From positions 1 to 11,257 of the forward strand of contig CALGGH010000217.1 of NCBI GenBank assembly GCA_937916415.1: a stretch of 11,257 nt of DNA, read 5' to 3'. Shown in pieces: positions 1-8,240 of this stretch (position 1 is its first letter; each line of letters starts with the position of its first letter). The notes below the pieces were generated by a model. That model searched no databases and was not told where the DNA came from. It worked only from the letters and a program-made list of their open reading frames with translations. The translations under genes and the position numbers were made by a program. This stretch comes from an uncultured Lachnospiraceae bacterium (lineage in GTDB: Bacteria; Bacillota; Clostridia; Lachnospirales; Lachnospiraceae).

Positions 1-28
1 ACGAACAAAACGCAAGCATTTTGTTCGT
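1..28. repeat. Perfect 10-bp inverted repeat (stem-loop) at window start
   Basis: ACGAACAAAA at 1-10 is exactly complementary to TTTTGTTCGT at 19-28, with an 8-base loop between. The stem is AT-rich and is followed by only a short T-run (TTT), so it could be a weak terminator of a gene lying to the left of the window or a regulatory hairpin ahead of the downstream operon. The left edge of the window prevents a decision. Confidence 0.5.
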
Positions 29-139
29 TTCCCATAATTCTGAACTGAAATGCGGAGCCGCAATGAACTTTGCCGGCCCCGGAACGACAAAATGCGCCGG
101 TCGCGCGATCCTGCGGCAGGCATCAGGTTAACCATCAGC
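29..139. other. Upstream non-coding stretch before the first gene
   Basis: No convincing gene lies here. A 4-bp GC hairpin (GCGG-AG-CCGC) sits at 52-61. A frame is open from an ATG at position 50 into the first gene, but its first ~30 residues are arginine-rich and unlike a membrane-protein start, so it is treated as leader. A CATAAT at 33-38 resembles a -10 box but has no good -35 partner, so I do not call a promoter. Confidence 0.4.
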
Positions 140-709
140 ATGAAAAGAGTACAAAAGGGACAATTCGGATACGTGGCATGTCAGAAGAAGCTGTCGATGC
201 TCATCACCATCATCAGCTTCGGGATCTGTCTGGGAATATTCACTGCGGGCCTCATCATCACCGGAGACCGTAAGAACGTATTCACGATAGTGGCAGTTCT
301 TGGATGCCTTCCCGCGGCCAAAGCCATGGTGAACGCCATCATGTTCATGAGGGCCGGGGGATGCTCGGAATCGGCTCATGAATCAATAGAAAAGGCCATG
401 GATCAAGGCATGACCGGCTTGTATGACCTCTACATGACCTCGTATCAGGAGAATTACGCGATATCGCACCTGGTGGTCACGGGCAACTCAGTGACCGGGC
501 TGACCGAGGATCCCGGATGCGACTTATCAGCAGCGGAGAAGCATGTGGCCGAGCATCTGGGGGTTGATGGCTTTAAGGACGTCACGGTCAAGATCCATAC
601 CAACGTGGATGCATACGCGCAGCGTCTTGTCAGGATCGCGAAGCTTTCGGATGAGCATGCATCCAGGATCCCCGCGATGGCAGAGACGCTGAAGGCAATA
701 TCCCTGTAA
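140..709 (+). CDS. Small two-helix membrane protein of unknown function
   Basis: From the ATG at 140 the product is 189 residues, beginning MKRVQKGQFGY. A basic N-terminus is followed by two hydrophobic segments, roughly residues 20-42 and 46-69, separated by a short GDRKN turn. A soluble, acidic, mostly helical C-terminal part of about 115 residues has no motif I can name. The layout predicts a helical hairpin in the membrane with both ends on the same side, probably cytoplasmic given the basic start. An earlier ATG at 50 would add 30 arginine-rich residues and is less likely, though the Shine-Dalgarno at 140 is weak either way. The stop codon shares one base with the start of the next ABC exporter gene (TAATG), so the two are probably translationally coupled and functionally linked. 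I recall similar proteins of this length in Lachnospiraceae annotated only as hypothetical; that memory is unchecked and no function is assigned. Confidence 0.75.
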   Translation: MKRVQKGQFGYVACQKKLSMLITIISFGICLGIFTAGLIITGDRKNVFTIVAVLGCLPAAKAMVNAIMFMRAGGCSESAHESIEKAMDQGMTGLYDLYMTSYQENYAISHLVVTGNSVTGLTEDPGCDLSAAEKHVAEHLGVDGFKDVTVKIHTNVDAYAQRLVRIAKLSDEHASRIPAMAETLKAISL

Positions 710-2568
710 TGAACGACAGATCCAAAATGAGCAGAATGCAGACCATGATGTTTTTTCTGAGGGGCAGCAAGAGATGGTTTGCCCTGGGCGTCGCGTGCTC
801 TCTTTTCGTAGCCTTTTTGGACATGATCGGTCCCAAGATAGTGCAGTTTACGGTGGATCACGTGATAGGAAGCGAGGAGATAAGTTCCGCCGTGGCCGGC
901 AGGGTGCTGGGCATAGCCGGCGGGAGGGATTACCTGCGCTCACATCTGTACGTCGTAGCGCTTGCCGTGATCGTCATTGCGCTCACCGCCGGCATCATCC
1001 GGTATCTGTACAGGGTGTTTAACTCCATGGGTGCCGAACGGCTCATCAAGAGGATGAGGGACGAACTGTTCATCAAGATCCAGCATCTCCCCGTCCGCTG
1101 GCATGAAATGAATCACACGGGCGACATAATTCAGCGCTGCACTTCGGACGTGGAGACTATCAAAAACTTTCTCTCCGAGCAGCTCATGAGCCTTTTCAGG
1201 GTGATGATACTCATCGGCTTCGGCATGTATTTCATGATCGGGATCAGCGGCAGGCTGGCCATGGTCTCCGGCGCGTTCATTCCGATAGTCATTCTGTATT
1301 CCGTGTTTTTTCACTTTAAGATCGCGGGAGCCTTTCTGCATGCAGACGAAGAGGAGGGCAGGCTGTCGGCGATCGCCCAGGAAAACCTGACCGGGATACG
1401 CGTGGTCAGGGCATTTGGCCGCGAACAGTATGAGAGAAAGAGGTTTAAGGATCAGAATGAGGGCTATACCCGCATGTGGATCCGTCTCATGGGCTGGCTG
1501 TCGGCATTCTGGTGCTCCAATGATTTCATTACCGGCCTGCAGATCATGCTGGTCACGGTTTTTGGCGCCGTGTTCTGCGTGCAGGGCAGGATCACGGTGG
1601 GAGAGTACATAGCCTTTTCATCGTATAACGGCATGCTGTCGTGGCCGGTGCGCGAGCTTGGACGGGTCATATCGGACATGAGCAAGGCGGTCATATCGGT
1701 CGACAGGATCCGGTACGTCATGAATTCCGTGAGCGAGGACGCAGGAGATATGGCTGCCGGGGATAATTCCGACACGGACTTAAAACCTATGTCAGGTCTT
1801 CCGGACAAGCCTCTGGACGTAAGCTTTGAGCACGTGACTTTTTCTTACGACGGGATCATCAACGTGATAAAGGACGTAAGCTTCGACGTGCCCGCGGGTA
1901 CGACGCTGGGCATACTGGGCGCCACGGGATCAGGCAAGTCCACGCTCATGCTGCTGCTTGACAGGATATATGAGCTCCCGGCAGGCGGGGGCTGCATCAG
2001 GATCGGAGGCGTCGACGTACGCGACGTCGACAGGCATGCGCTTAGGCAGTACGTCGGACTCGTGCTGCAGGAACCGTTCCTTTTTTCGGGAACCATAGCC
2101 GAGAACATAGCCATCACCCATGAAGGGGAGCCTGACATGGAACTCGTGCGCTCGGCCGCGCGCACTGCAGCACTGGACGAGGCAGTCACGCGATTTGCGG
2201 ACGGATATGACACTTACGTCGGGGAACGCGGAGTGACGCTGTCGGGCGGCCAGAAACAGCGCACCGCCATAGCGCGGGAGATTGCGCTTCACCCGCCCGT
2301 CATGATCTTTGATGATTCACTTTCCGCGGTTGATACGGAGACGGACGTCAGGATCAGGCGTGCCCTGCGCGAGACTACGGGAGGATCGACGGTGATCCTG
2401 ATATCTCACAGGATCACGACGCTGATGCAGGCCGACCGGATCATCGTGCTCGACCGCGGACGCATCGCGGAATCGGGCACTCATGCCGAACTGCTGGAAC
2501 GCGGAGGCATATACAGGCGCATTTACGACATACAGACGGCCGGAGTCAGGGATTATGAATCAGTATGA
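709..2568 (+). CDS. ABC exporter half-transporter, degenerate-site subunit (ATP-binding/permease fusion)
   Basis: A 619-residue type IV ABC exporter half with an N-terminal transmembrane domain (residues ~20-320, about six helices) fused to a nucleotide-binding domain (~365-610). Visible motifs are Walker A GATGSGKST (404-412), an intact signature LSGGQ (511-515), Walker B VMIFDD (531-536) and the switch histidine in ISHR (H567). The residue after the Walker B aspartate, normally the catalytic glutamate, is aspartate (D536). This is the hallmark of the BmrC/LmrC/TM287-like member of heterodimeric exporters. The ATG overlaps the preceding stop by one base, and the gene overlaps the next exporter gene by 14 bases, so the two halves should be made in equal amounts. 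The complex would sit in the cytoplasmic membrane and export a drug, lipid or peptide; the substrate cannot be read from the sequence. An alternative start at 727 would remove six residues. Confidence 0.93.
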   Translation: MNDRSKMSRMQTMMFFLRGSKRWFALGVACSLFVAFLDMIGPKIVQFTVDHVIGSEEISSAVAGRVLGIAGGRDYLRSHLYVVALAVIVIALTAGIIRYLYRVFNSMGAERLIKRMRDELFIKIQHLPVRWHEMNHTGDIIQRCTSDVETIKNFLSEQLMSLFRVMILIGFGMYFMIGISGRLAMVSGAFIPIVILYSVFFHFKIAGAFLHADEEEGRLSAIAQENLTGIRVVRAFGREQYERKRFKDQNEGYTRMWIRLMGWLSAFWCSNDFITGLQIMLVTVFGAVFCVQGRITVGEYIAFSSYNGMLSWPVRELGRVISDMSKAVISVDRIRYVMNSVSEDAGDMAAGDNSDTDLKPMSGLPDKPLDVSFEHVTFSYDGIINVIKDVSFDVPAGTTLGILGATGSGKSTLMLLLDRIYELPAGGGCIRIGGVDVRDVDRHALRQYVGLVLQEPFLFSGTIAENIAITHEGEPDMELVRSAARTAALDEAVTRFADGYDTYVGERGVTLSGGQKQRTAIAREIALHPPVMIFDDSLSAVDTETDVRIRRALRETTGGSTVILISHRITTLMQADRIIVLDRGRIAESGTHAELLERGGIYRRIYDIQTAGVRDYESV

Positions 2569-4390
2569 AAACGAAAACGTCAGCTTGTCGCTTTTTGGCA
2601 TACCCAAGCTGATGCCGTTCATCAGAAAATATCTGCCCAAGATCATACTGATGACTCTCATGGGAGCACTGTCGAGCCTGATCGACTCGTTATCGCCCAT
2701 GTTTAACCGTTATGCCCTGAATCACTTCGTGGCAGGCAAAACCCTGGCCGGACTGCCCGTCTTCATTGCGCTGTACGTCGGCATGCTCATCATCTACGTC
2801 ATCGACAATTTCATTAGCACGTACATGTGCGGACAGGTGGAGATGTCGGTCGACAGGGACCTTAGAAACGCGGCTTTTGACCATCTGCAGGAACTGTCGT
2901 TTTCGTATTTCAATCAAAACAACGTGGGCTACGTGCATGCACGCGTCATGAGCGATACCGGCAAGATAGGCGTGATGGTGGCCTGGCGACTCATGGACGT
3001 GGTCTGGCACGGATCGTACCTGATCTTCGTGATGATCATGATGTTCGTGCTGGACGTGCGGCTTGCCTTATGCGTGGCCGTGATCGTCCCGATAGCCGTC
3101 ATCCTGGTCATGTTTTTCCAAAAGAAGCTCGTACGCTTAAACCGCATGATCAGGGAGATCAACTCCACCATTACCGGTGACCTGAACGAATGCATCATCG
3201 GAGCGGAGACCATCAAGACGCTGGCAATCGAGGACAGGATGCAGCGCGATTTTGAAAAGGACACCGAGGAGATGCGTAGGACCAGCGTGCATGCGACGCA
3301 TTTTTCATCGCTTTTTACCGCGTCCGTCACGTTCATGTCATCGGCGGCCCTCTCGATAGTGCTGTGGCGCGGAGGCATCATCACCGCACGGGGCGTCATG
3401 ATGATAGGCACGCTGTCGGTCTTTTTGTCATATGCCTTGGGCATGATGGAGCCGATACAGTGGATCATCATGACCATATCCGAGCTGATCACGACGCAGG
3501 TCAACGTGGAGAGGCTCACCAGGCTCCTGAACGAGAAGTCAGACGTCCATGATTCTCCCGAGGTCATTGAGAAATACGGGGACGCCTTTAACCCCAAAAG
3601 GGAAAACTGGGAACCTCTTTTCGGGGACGTTGAATTTAGGGACGTGTCATTCCGTTATCCGGACGGAGATGAGTACGTGCTGGAGCATTTTGACCTGAAG
3701 GTTAAGCAGGGCACCAACGTGGCCATAGTGGGAGAGACCGGCGTGGGCAAGTCCACCCTGGTTAACCTGGTATGTCGTTTCTATGAGCCCACCTCGGGGC
3801 AGGTGCTGATCGACGGACGGGATGCCAGGGACAGGTCGCAGCTGTGGCTGCACAGCAACATCGGATACGTATTGCAGACGCCGCACCTTTTTTCGGGAAC
3901 GGTCAGGGACAACCTAAGGTACGGCAAGCCTGACGCCACCGATGATGAGATATGGGACGCGCTGAGGCTCGTGTCCGCTGAGGGAATAGTCCGTCAGATG
4001 GACAAGGGACTCGACAGCGACGTCGGAGAGGGAGGCGACATGCTCTCCACCGGAGAGAAGCAGCTGCTGTCCTTTGCCAGGGCGCTGCTGGCAGATCCGA
4101 GGATACTGGTGCTGGACGAGGCGACGGCATCCATTGACACCGTCACCGAGAAGGCCCTCCAGGACGCGATAGTGACCGTGACCGAGGGCAGGACCTCATT
4201 CGTGATCGCGCACAGGCTGTCCACGATAGTGGGAGCGGACATCATACTCGTTGTGGATGACGGACGCATCATCGAAAGGGGCACGCATAAGGAGCTCATG
4301 CAAAGCGGCGGCGCTTATTACAAGCTCTATACCAGGCAGTTTGAGGAGCTGGCCACTGAAAGGGTAAAATACGACAATGCAACGAATTGA
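2555..4390 (+). CDS. ABC exporter half-transporter, catalytic subunit (ATP-binding/permease fusion)
   Basis: A 611-residue partner of the preceding exporter half, starting MNQYENENVSLS. The ATG at 2555 is chosen because GGAG at 2542-2545 lies nine bases upstream and the overlap with the previous gene is short; an in-frame ATG at 2483 would extend deep into that gene. A six-helix transmembrane domain (~residues 20-320) precedes the nucleotide-binding domain (~350-600), with Walker A GETGVGKST (393-401), Walker B ILVLDE carrying the catalytic glutamate E522, and switch histidine H553. Its signature motif is LSTGE (497-501) instead of LSGGQ. In known heterodimers (BmrCD, LmrCD, TM287/288) the subunit with the canonical glutamate carries the altered signature, so both deviations would fall in the same non-hydrolytic site with the previous gene product. 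The 3' end overlaps the pseudouridine synthase gene by 14 bases. Confidence 0.93.
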   Translation: MNQYENENVSLSLFGIPKLMPFIRKYLPKIILMTLMGALSSLIDSLSPMFNRYALNHFVAGKTLAGLPVFIALYVGMLIIYVIDNFISTYMCGQVEMSVDRDLRNAAFDHLQELSFSYFNQNNVGYVHARVMSDTGKIGVMVAWRLMDVVWHGSYLIFVMIMMFVLDVRLALCVAVIVPIAVILVMFFQKKLVRLNRMIREINSTITGDLNECIIGAETIKTLAIEDRMQRDFEKDTEEMRRTSVHATHFSSLFTASVTFMSSAALSIVLWRGGIITARGVMMIGTLSVFLSYALGMMEPIQWIIMTISELITTQVNVERLTRLLNEKSDVHDSPEVIEKYGDAFNPKRENWEPLFGDVEFRDVSFRYPDGDEYVLEHFDLKVKQGTNVAIVGETGVGKSTLVNLVCRFYEPTSGQVLIDGRDARDRSQLWLHSNIGYVLQTPHLFSGTVRDNLRYGKPDATDDEIWDALRLVSAEGIVRQMDKGLDSDVGEGGDMLSTGEKQLLSFARALLADPRILVLDEATASIDTVTEKALQDAIVTVTEGRTSFVIAHRLSTIVGADIILVVDDGRIIERGTHKELMQSGGAYYKLYTRQFEELATERVKYDNATN

Positions 4391-5417
4391 GATAACCGAA
4401 AGGGAAGCGGGGCGCAGGCTTGACGCTTACCTCGGCAAGGTGCTGCCGGGCGCGGGACTGTCATTCATATGCAGGATGCTGCGCAAAAAGAACATCAAGC
4501 TAAACGGCGCCAGGGCTGAAGGGGCGGCGAGGATTAATGCGGGGGACGTGATAGAACTGTTCTTTTCGGACGAAACCTATGCCAGACTGAAGGATCCGCA
4601 CAGGGTTCTGAGGGAAGACGCCGTCGCTCATGACGATGAAGCCAATGCCGCCCAGGCGTCCGTGGGCGGGCGTCAGGAAGCCGAACGCAGGCAATACCTG
4701 GATGCATATGAAAAGCTTAAGCACGTATTCGTGGTCTATGAGGATGACGACTTCATATTCATAGACAAGCCGGTCGGGGTCCTATCGCAGAAGTCGGACG
4801 ACGAGAGCGCATCGGTCAATGAATGGCTGGTAGGAAGGGAGATCGCGGAACACGGGACCACGATGGAATCCCTGACCACCTTTAAGCCCGCCTTTGCCAA
4901 CAGGCTGGATCGCAATACCTCAGGAATCATGCTGGGAGGAAAGACGCTGCGGGCACTTCAGACGCTTGGATCGCTCATCAGGTCCGGTCAGATAGAGAAG
5001 ATCTATCTCTGCCTGGCGGACGGTCATCCGGATCCGGAATTTGCGGTCACGGCGGACAGGTTTTATCAGGCCACCGGATACCTGATCAAGGATGAGGAGA
5101 ACAACATGGTCAGGGTATTCCGCACCAGCCGCGAAGGGGCCAAAAAGATACGCACGGGCTACAGGCTGGTTGAGGACCGCACTGAGGACATGCTGCTGGA
5201 GGTCAACCTGTATACCGGCAAGTCCCATCAGATCAGGGCGCAGCTGTCCGAACTGGGACATCCCGTGGTGGGAGATCCCAAATATGGAGGACGTAAGGTT
5301 TCCGGAGTCAGGCAGATGCTGCATGCGTATAAGGTCATCTTTCCCGAGGTGGACGGTTTCCCCGCAATAAGCGGACGCGAATTCAGAACCCGCGTTCCGT
5401 CGAGATTTAACAAATAA
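4377..5417 (+). CDS. RluA-family 23S rRNA/tRNA pseudouridine synthase with S4 domain
   Basis: A 346-residue pseudouridine synthase. Residues ~1-65 form an S4 RNA-binding domain (RRLDAYLGK, then MLRKKNIKLNG and AGDVIELFF). An acidic, alanine-rich linker (~70-115) leads to the RluA/RluC-type catalytic domain, with the motif NRLDRNTSG in which D178 is the expected nucleophile. The later KIYLCLADG, LYTGKSHQIRAQL and GDPKYGG segments are also typical. The enzyme would isomerise specific uridines in large-subunit rRNA (RluC-like) or tRNA in the cytoplasm; the target position cannot be assigned from sequence alone. The linker is longer and less conserved than I would expect. The start overlaps the exporter gene by 14 bases, with an AGGG some 12 bases upstream, suggesting coupling. 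A ten-base gap separates its stop from the response regulator. A housekeeping RNA-modifying enzyme between an exporter and a two-component system may simply reflect operon drift. Confidence 0.92.
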   Translation: MQRIEITEREAGRRLDAYLGKVLPGAGLSFICRMLRKKNIKLNGARAEGAARINAGDVIELFFSDETYARLKDPHRVLREDAVAHDDEANAAQASVGGRQEAERRQYLDAYEKLKHVFVVYEDDDFIFIDKPVGVLSQKSDDESASVNEWLVGREIAEHGTTMESLTTFKPAFANRLDRNTSGIMLGGKTLRALQTLGSLIRSGQIEKIYLCLADGHPDPEFAVTADRFYQATGYLIKDEENNMVRVFRTSREGAKKIRTGYRLVEDRTEDMLLEVNLYTGKSHQIRAQLSELGHPVVGDPKYGGRKVSGVRQMLHAYKVIFPEVDGFPAISGREFRTRVPSRFNK

Positions 5418-5418
5418 C

Positions 5419-5425
5419 GGAGAGG
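5419..5425 (+). promoter_or_regulatory. Ribosome binding site of the response regulator gene
   Basis: GGAGAGG lies directly before the ATG at 5428 inside the ten-base gap after the pseudouridine synthase stop. It fixes the start of the response regulator and shows that this gene has its own efficient initiation rather than relying only on coupling. Confidence 0.6.
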
Positions 5426-5427
5426 AC

Positions 5428-6735
5428 ATGATCAAGGTAATTTTGGTTGAGGATGAGTACGTCGTCAGGGAAGGAATAAAGAGAATAGACTGGGCTTCAC
5501 ATGGATACGAATTCTGCGGCGAGGCTCCCGACGGCGAAATGGCGCTGCCGATGATACGCAAATATGAGCCCGACATAGTGATCACGGACATCAAGATGCC
5601 GTTCATGGACGGACTCGTGCTTACCAGGCAGATCCGCAAGGAGTTTCCGTACACGGAGATCATCATTTTGTCCGGATACGAGGAATTCGGATACGCGCGT
5701 GAGGCCATATCGCTGGGCGTGTCCAAATACCTGACCAAGCCCATCGGAGCGCAGGAGCTGCTGGGGGAGCTCGACGAGCTTAAGGCCGGCATAGAAAAGA
5801 AACAGCGCGACCGTGAGAGCGACCTGCAGTATCGGAGGGACATGGCCGAGGACGTGCTGAAAAGCCGCAGGGAATTCTTTTCAAGCCTCATAGGCGGCAC
5901 TCATTCCGTGGCGGAACGCTTAAGTGAGATAAGCCACAGCTATGATTCTGCCGGAGCTGCCTTTGCGCATAGGTTTTTTGATGTGAATAACAATGTCAGG
6001 TGCGCGGAGGACGGCATGAGCGTACTGTCGGACGCTTCAGGGCAGGATGACGTTCAGATCAAGTCAATCGTGATCAGGAACGCGGACAGGCAGAGGCTGT
6101 CTGACTTCCTAAAGACCGGCGATCCGTCAGAAACGGAGTTTTTCGTAAAGGAATTCCTGCGTAACCTTGGCGGGGAGGCGAGCCTGCAGTCACTGCTTTT
6201 CAGGCAGTACCTGACGATGGACGTATATTTTGCCGCAGCCGACTTCGTGACCGGCCTCGGCCTGGATCGGGAGGAACTGGAGGCTCCGGATTCCTCCGCG
6301 GAGATAACGATGACCCCATCCGGCGTGGAGGAATACTGCAGGAACGTGGTTTCACGGTCCCTAAGCCTTCGTGACAACGTGTCACACAATAAATACAAGG
6401 ACGTGGTGGACAAGGTCATCAAATACATTGAGGAGAATTATTCCGATGAGGAGCTGACCCTTAACAAGCTGGCCGACGTGGTCATGTTCAGTCCCAATCA
6501 CCTGAGCATGATATTCAGCCAGCAGACCGGATCCACCCTGAGCCGGTACCTTATCGACTATCGCATCGGCAAGGCCAAGGAGGCCCTCAAGTGCACTTCC
6601 AAGAAGAGTTCGGAGATAGCCCTGGAGATCGGATACAGGGATCCACATTATTTTTCGTACGTGTTTAAGAAGGCCACGGGACTGACTCCCACTCAGTACA
6701 GGGACGGAGCGGATCATGATCAGCAAAATGCGTAA
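5428..6735 (+). CDS. YesN-type response regulator with AraC-family DNA-binding domain
   Basis: A 435-residue two-component response regulator. The receiver domain (~1-120) shows the acidic pocket VEDE (E8, D9), the phospho-acceptor D54 in TDIKMPFMDG, the switch serine S82 in ILSGYEEF and the conserved lysine K104 in LTKP. A poorly conserved helical middle region (~125-320) is followed by a two-helix-turn-helix AraC domain (~325-430), including LADVVMFSPNHLSMIF and the end motif GYRDPHYFSYVFKKATG. Members of this class pair with YesM-like kinases and usually activate a neighbouring carbohydrate ABC-transporter operon. Here the next gene is the cognate kinase, overlapping by 20 bases, and beyond it lies the start of a sugar-binding lipoprotein gene. 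The inverted ATCAAA half-sites in that promoter region are candidate binding sites; this last link is inference. Confidence 0.94.
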   Translation: MIKVILVEDEYVVREGIKRIDWASHGYEFCGEAPDGEMALPMIRKYEPDIVITDIKMPFMDGLVLTRQIRKEFPYTEIIILSGYEEFGYAREAISLGVSKYLTKPIGAQELLGELDELKAGIEKKQRDRESDLQYRRDMAEDVLKSRREFFSSLIGGTHSVAERLSEISHSYDSAGAAFAHRFFDVNNNVRCAEDGMSVLSDASGQDDVQIKSIVIRNADRQRLSDFLKTGDPSETEFFVKEFLRNLGGEASLQSLLFRQYLTMDVYFAAADFVTGLGLDREELEAPDSSAEITMTPSGVEEYCRNVVSRSLSLRDNVSHNKYKDVVDKVIKYIEENYSDEELTLNKLADVVMFSPNHLSMIFSQQTGSTLSRYLIDYRIGKAKEALKCTSKKSSEIALEIGYRDPHYFSYVFKKATGLTPTQYRDGADHDQQNA

Positions 6736-8191
6736 GCTATACCGTGATCTTGACATAGCCAACAAGATCCGCATTTCATATCTGGTCGTGCTGGTGCCCA
6801 TGATGGCACTGGTGGTGGTCTGCGTCGTCAATCTCTATCTGGGCAACCAGCGCTACAAGGAAATGATCGAGTCAGCGGTGGTGGCCAGCGGTTTTTCTTT
6901 GAATTTTAAGGAAGACTTTGACTACGAGACTTATCTCCTGATAGTTGAGAACAAGACCATTGAGCAGTCTGGCATCCATGAACTGCTGGATGATGCCAAC
7001 GGGATAGTCGACGATCTTTTTGAACTTAAGAATTCGGATGAGGACGCGAGGCTGCTTGAGAGCGCCAGGCATTATCTGGACAATCTCCAGAAATACGTGG
7101 AACGCATAGAATTGAACCTGGCCACGGGCAATCGTTATGACGAGAACCTGCTGATATGGGAAAACGACGTGCAGATCGTGACGTCGCTGATCAGCGAAAC
7201 CCTGAATGAATACATATTCTATGAGATCAGGGACATTCAGGAGACCAGGGAGCAGGTTGAATACAATTCACTGATGATCATCAGGATCACCGTGCTGGTC
7301 GCCGTCATACTGCTCGTCGTGACCATAGTCTTCTCGATAATAATCCCCAGGTCCATCACCAGGCCGATATACGAGATACGTGACGTCACGCGCGAGGTCG
7401 CCGCGGGCAACATGAGCGTGAGGACCCACATCATCTACGGCGGCGAGGTCAAGGCACTGGGCGAATCCCTGAACAGGATGATAGACAAGATAGGGGACCT
7501 GCTGGACACGGTGACGCTGGAACAGGTCAGGCTGCGTCATGCGGAGCTTGAGCTGCTGCAGGCGCAGATCAATCCGCATTTTCTGTACAATACTCTGGAT
7601 ACCATCGTTTGGCTGGCGGAGACAGGAGACCAGGAGAGGGTCGTCAGCATGGTCGGCTCGCTGTCAAAATTCTTCAGGACGTCGCTCAATCAGGGCAGGG
7701 ACAACGTCAGCATGGGCGAGGAGCTGCAGCATGTCGGGAGTTATCTGGAGATACAGCAGGTCAGGTACCAGGACATTCTTTCTTATGAAATAGACGTGCC
7801 GGAAGAGATCATGGGATGCCTGATCCCCAAGATCACGATCCAGCCCCTGGTGGAGAATGCGCTTTATCACGGCATCAAAAACAGGCGCGGCAAGGGACTT
7901 ATCAGGATCACGGGACGCAGGAACGCAGACAACGTCGAACTGATGGTGGAGGACAATGGCATAGGCATGACTCCCGAAAGGCTTAACGCCGTGAGGGAAG
8001 GCATAGCACATCAGGATCCTGACGGGGGAGACCTGTACGGACTCTACAACGTCAACGAAAGGATCCGACTGAGGGCCGGTGATGAGTATGGGATCACGCT
8101 CGACAGCACCTATGGACAAGGCACCGTAGTGACCATTTTGCTGCCTTTCAAGCTGATCGTCGATGCCGTCGATGCCGTCGATGCCGAATGA
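6716..8191 (+). CDS. YesM/LytS-type membrane sensor histidine kinase
   Basis: A 491-residue sensor kinase starting at 6716, with GGAGC at 6706-6710; a start at 6728 is a less likely alternative. Transmembrane segments at ~19-42 and ~187-210 flank an extracellular region of about 140 residues. That region is almost entirely helical and charged, more like a four-helix-bundle or CHASE3-type sensor than the larger dCache domain usual in this family. A HAMP linker (~211-262) and a coiled coil lead to the His_kinase domain with H288 in INPHFLYNTLD. An HATPase domain follows with N381 in IQPLVENALYHG, DNGIGM (413-418) and GLYNVNER (from 442). It would phosphorylate D54 of the preceding regulator in response to an extracellular signal, probably a sugar or a binding protein. 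The last residues are VDAVDAVDAE, encoded by three exact copies of a 9-base unit, an odd hydrophilic tail beyond the ATPase fold. Confidence 0.94.
   Translation: MISKMRKLYRDLDIANKIRISYLVVLVPMMALVVVCVVNLYLGNQRYKEMIESAVVASGFSLNFKEDFDYETYLLIVENKTIEQSGIHELLDDANGIVDDLFELKNSDEDARLLESARHYLDNLQKYVERIELNLATGNRYDENLLIWENDVQIVTSLISETLNEYIFYEIRDIQETREQVEYNSLMIIRITVLVAVILLVVTIVFSIIIPRSITRPIYEIRDVTREVAAGNMSVRTHIIYGGEVKALGESLNRMIDKIGDLLDTVTLEQVRLRHAELELLQAQINPHFLYNTLDTIVWLAETGDQERVVSMVGSLSKFFRTSLNQGRDNVSMGEELQHVGSYLEIQQVRYQDILSYEIDVPEEIMGCLIPKITIQPLVENALYHGIKNRRGKGLIRITGRRNADNVELMVEDNGIGMTPERLNAVREGIAHQDPDGGDLYGLYNVNERIRLRAGDEYGITLDSTYGQGTVVTILLPFKLIVDAVDAVDAE
8159..8185 (+). repeat. Three exact tandem copies of a 9-bp unit in the kinase C-terminus
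   Basis: GTCGATGCC is repeated perfectly three times (8159-8167, 8168-8176, 8177-8185), in frame, encoding VDA three times just before the final Glu and stop. Perfect in-frame tandem repeats of this kind can change copy number by slippage; a change here would only lengthen or shorten the C-terminal tail. Confidence 0.9.
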
Positions 8192-8240
8192 GTTGTGCTG
8201 CATAAGATTTTCCACCGAATCATAATTTTTCCAACCATAG

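Noticed and set aside
50..139. N-terminal extension of the first membrane protein from the ATG at 50
   Set aside because: The added 30 residues are arginine-rich and low in hydrophobicity, the region contains a GC hairpin, and the ATG at 140 gives a natural membrane-protein start.
2299..2316. D536 in Walker B as an inactivating mutation
   Set aside because: The change is paired with a complementary signature change in the partner gene, the normal pattern of heterodimeric exporters.
2483..2554. Longer start for the second exporter half
   Set aside because: It would overlap the previous gene by over 80 bases; the ATG at 2555 has a spaced GGAG and a short overlap.
4920..5900. Long minus-strand open frame (326 codons) over the pseudouridine synthase and regulator
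   Set aside because: It lies antisense to two well-supported genes and is serine-rich low-complexity, as expected for a shadow of GC-biased coding DNA.
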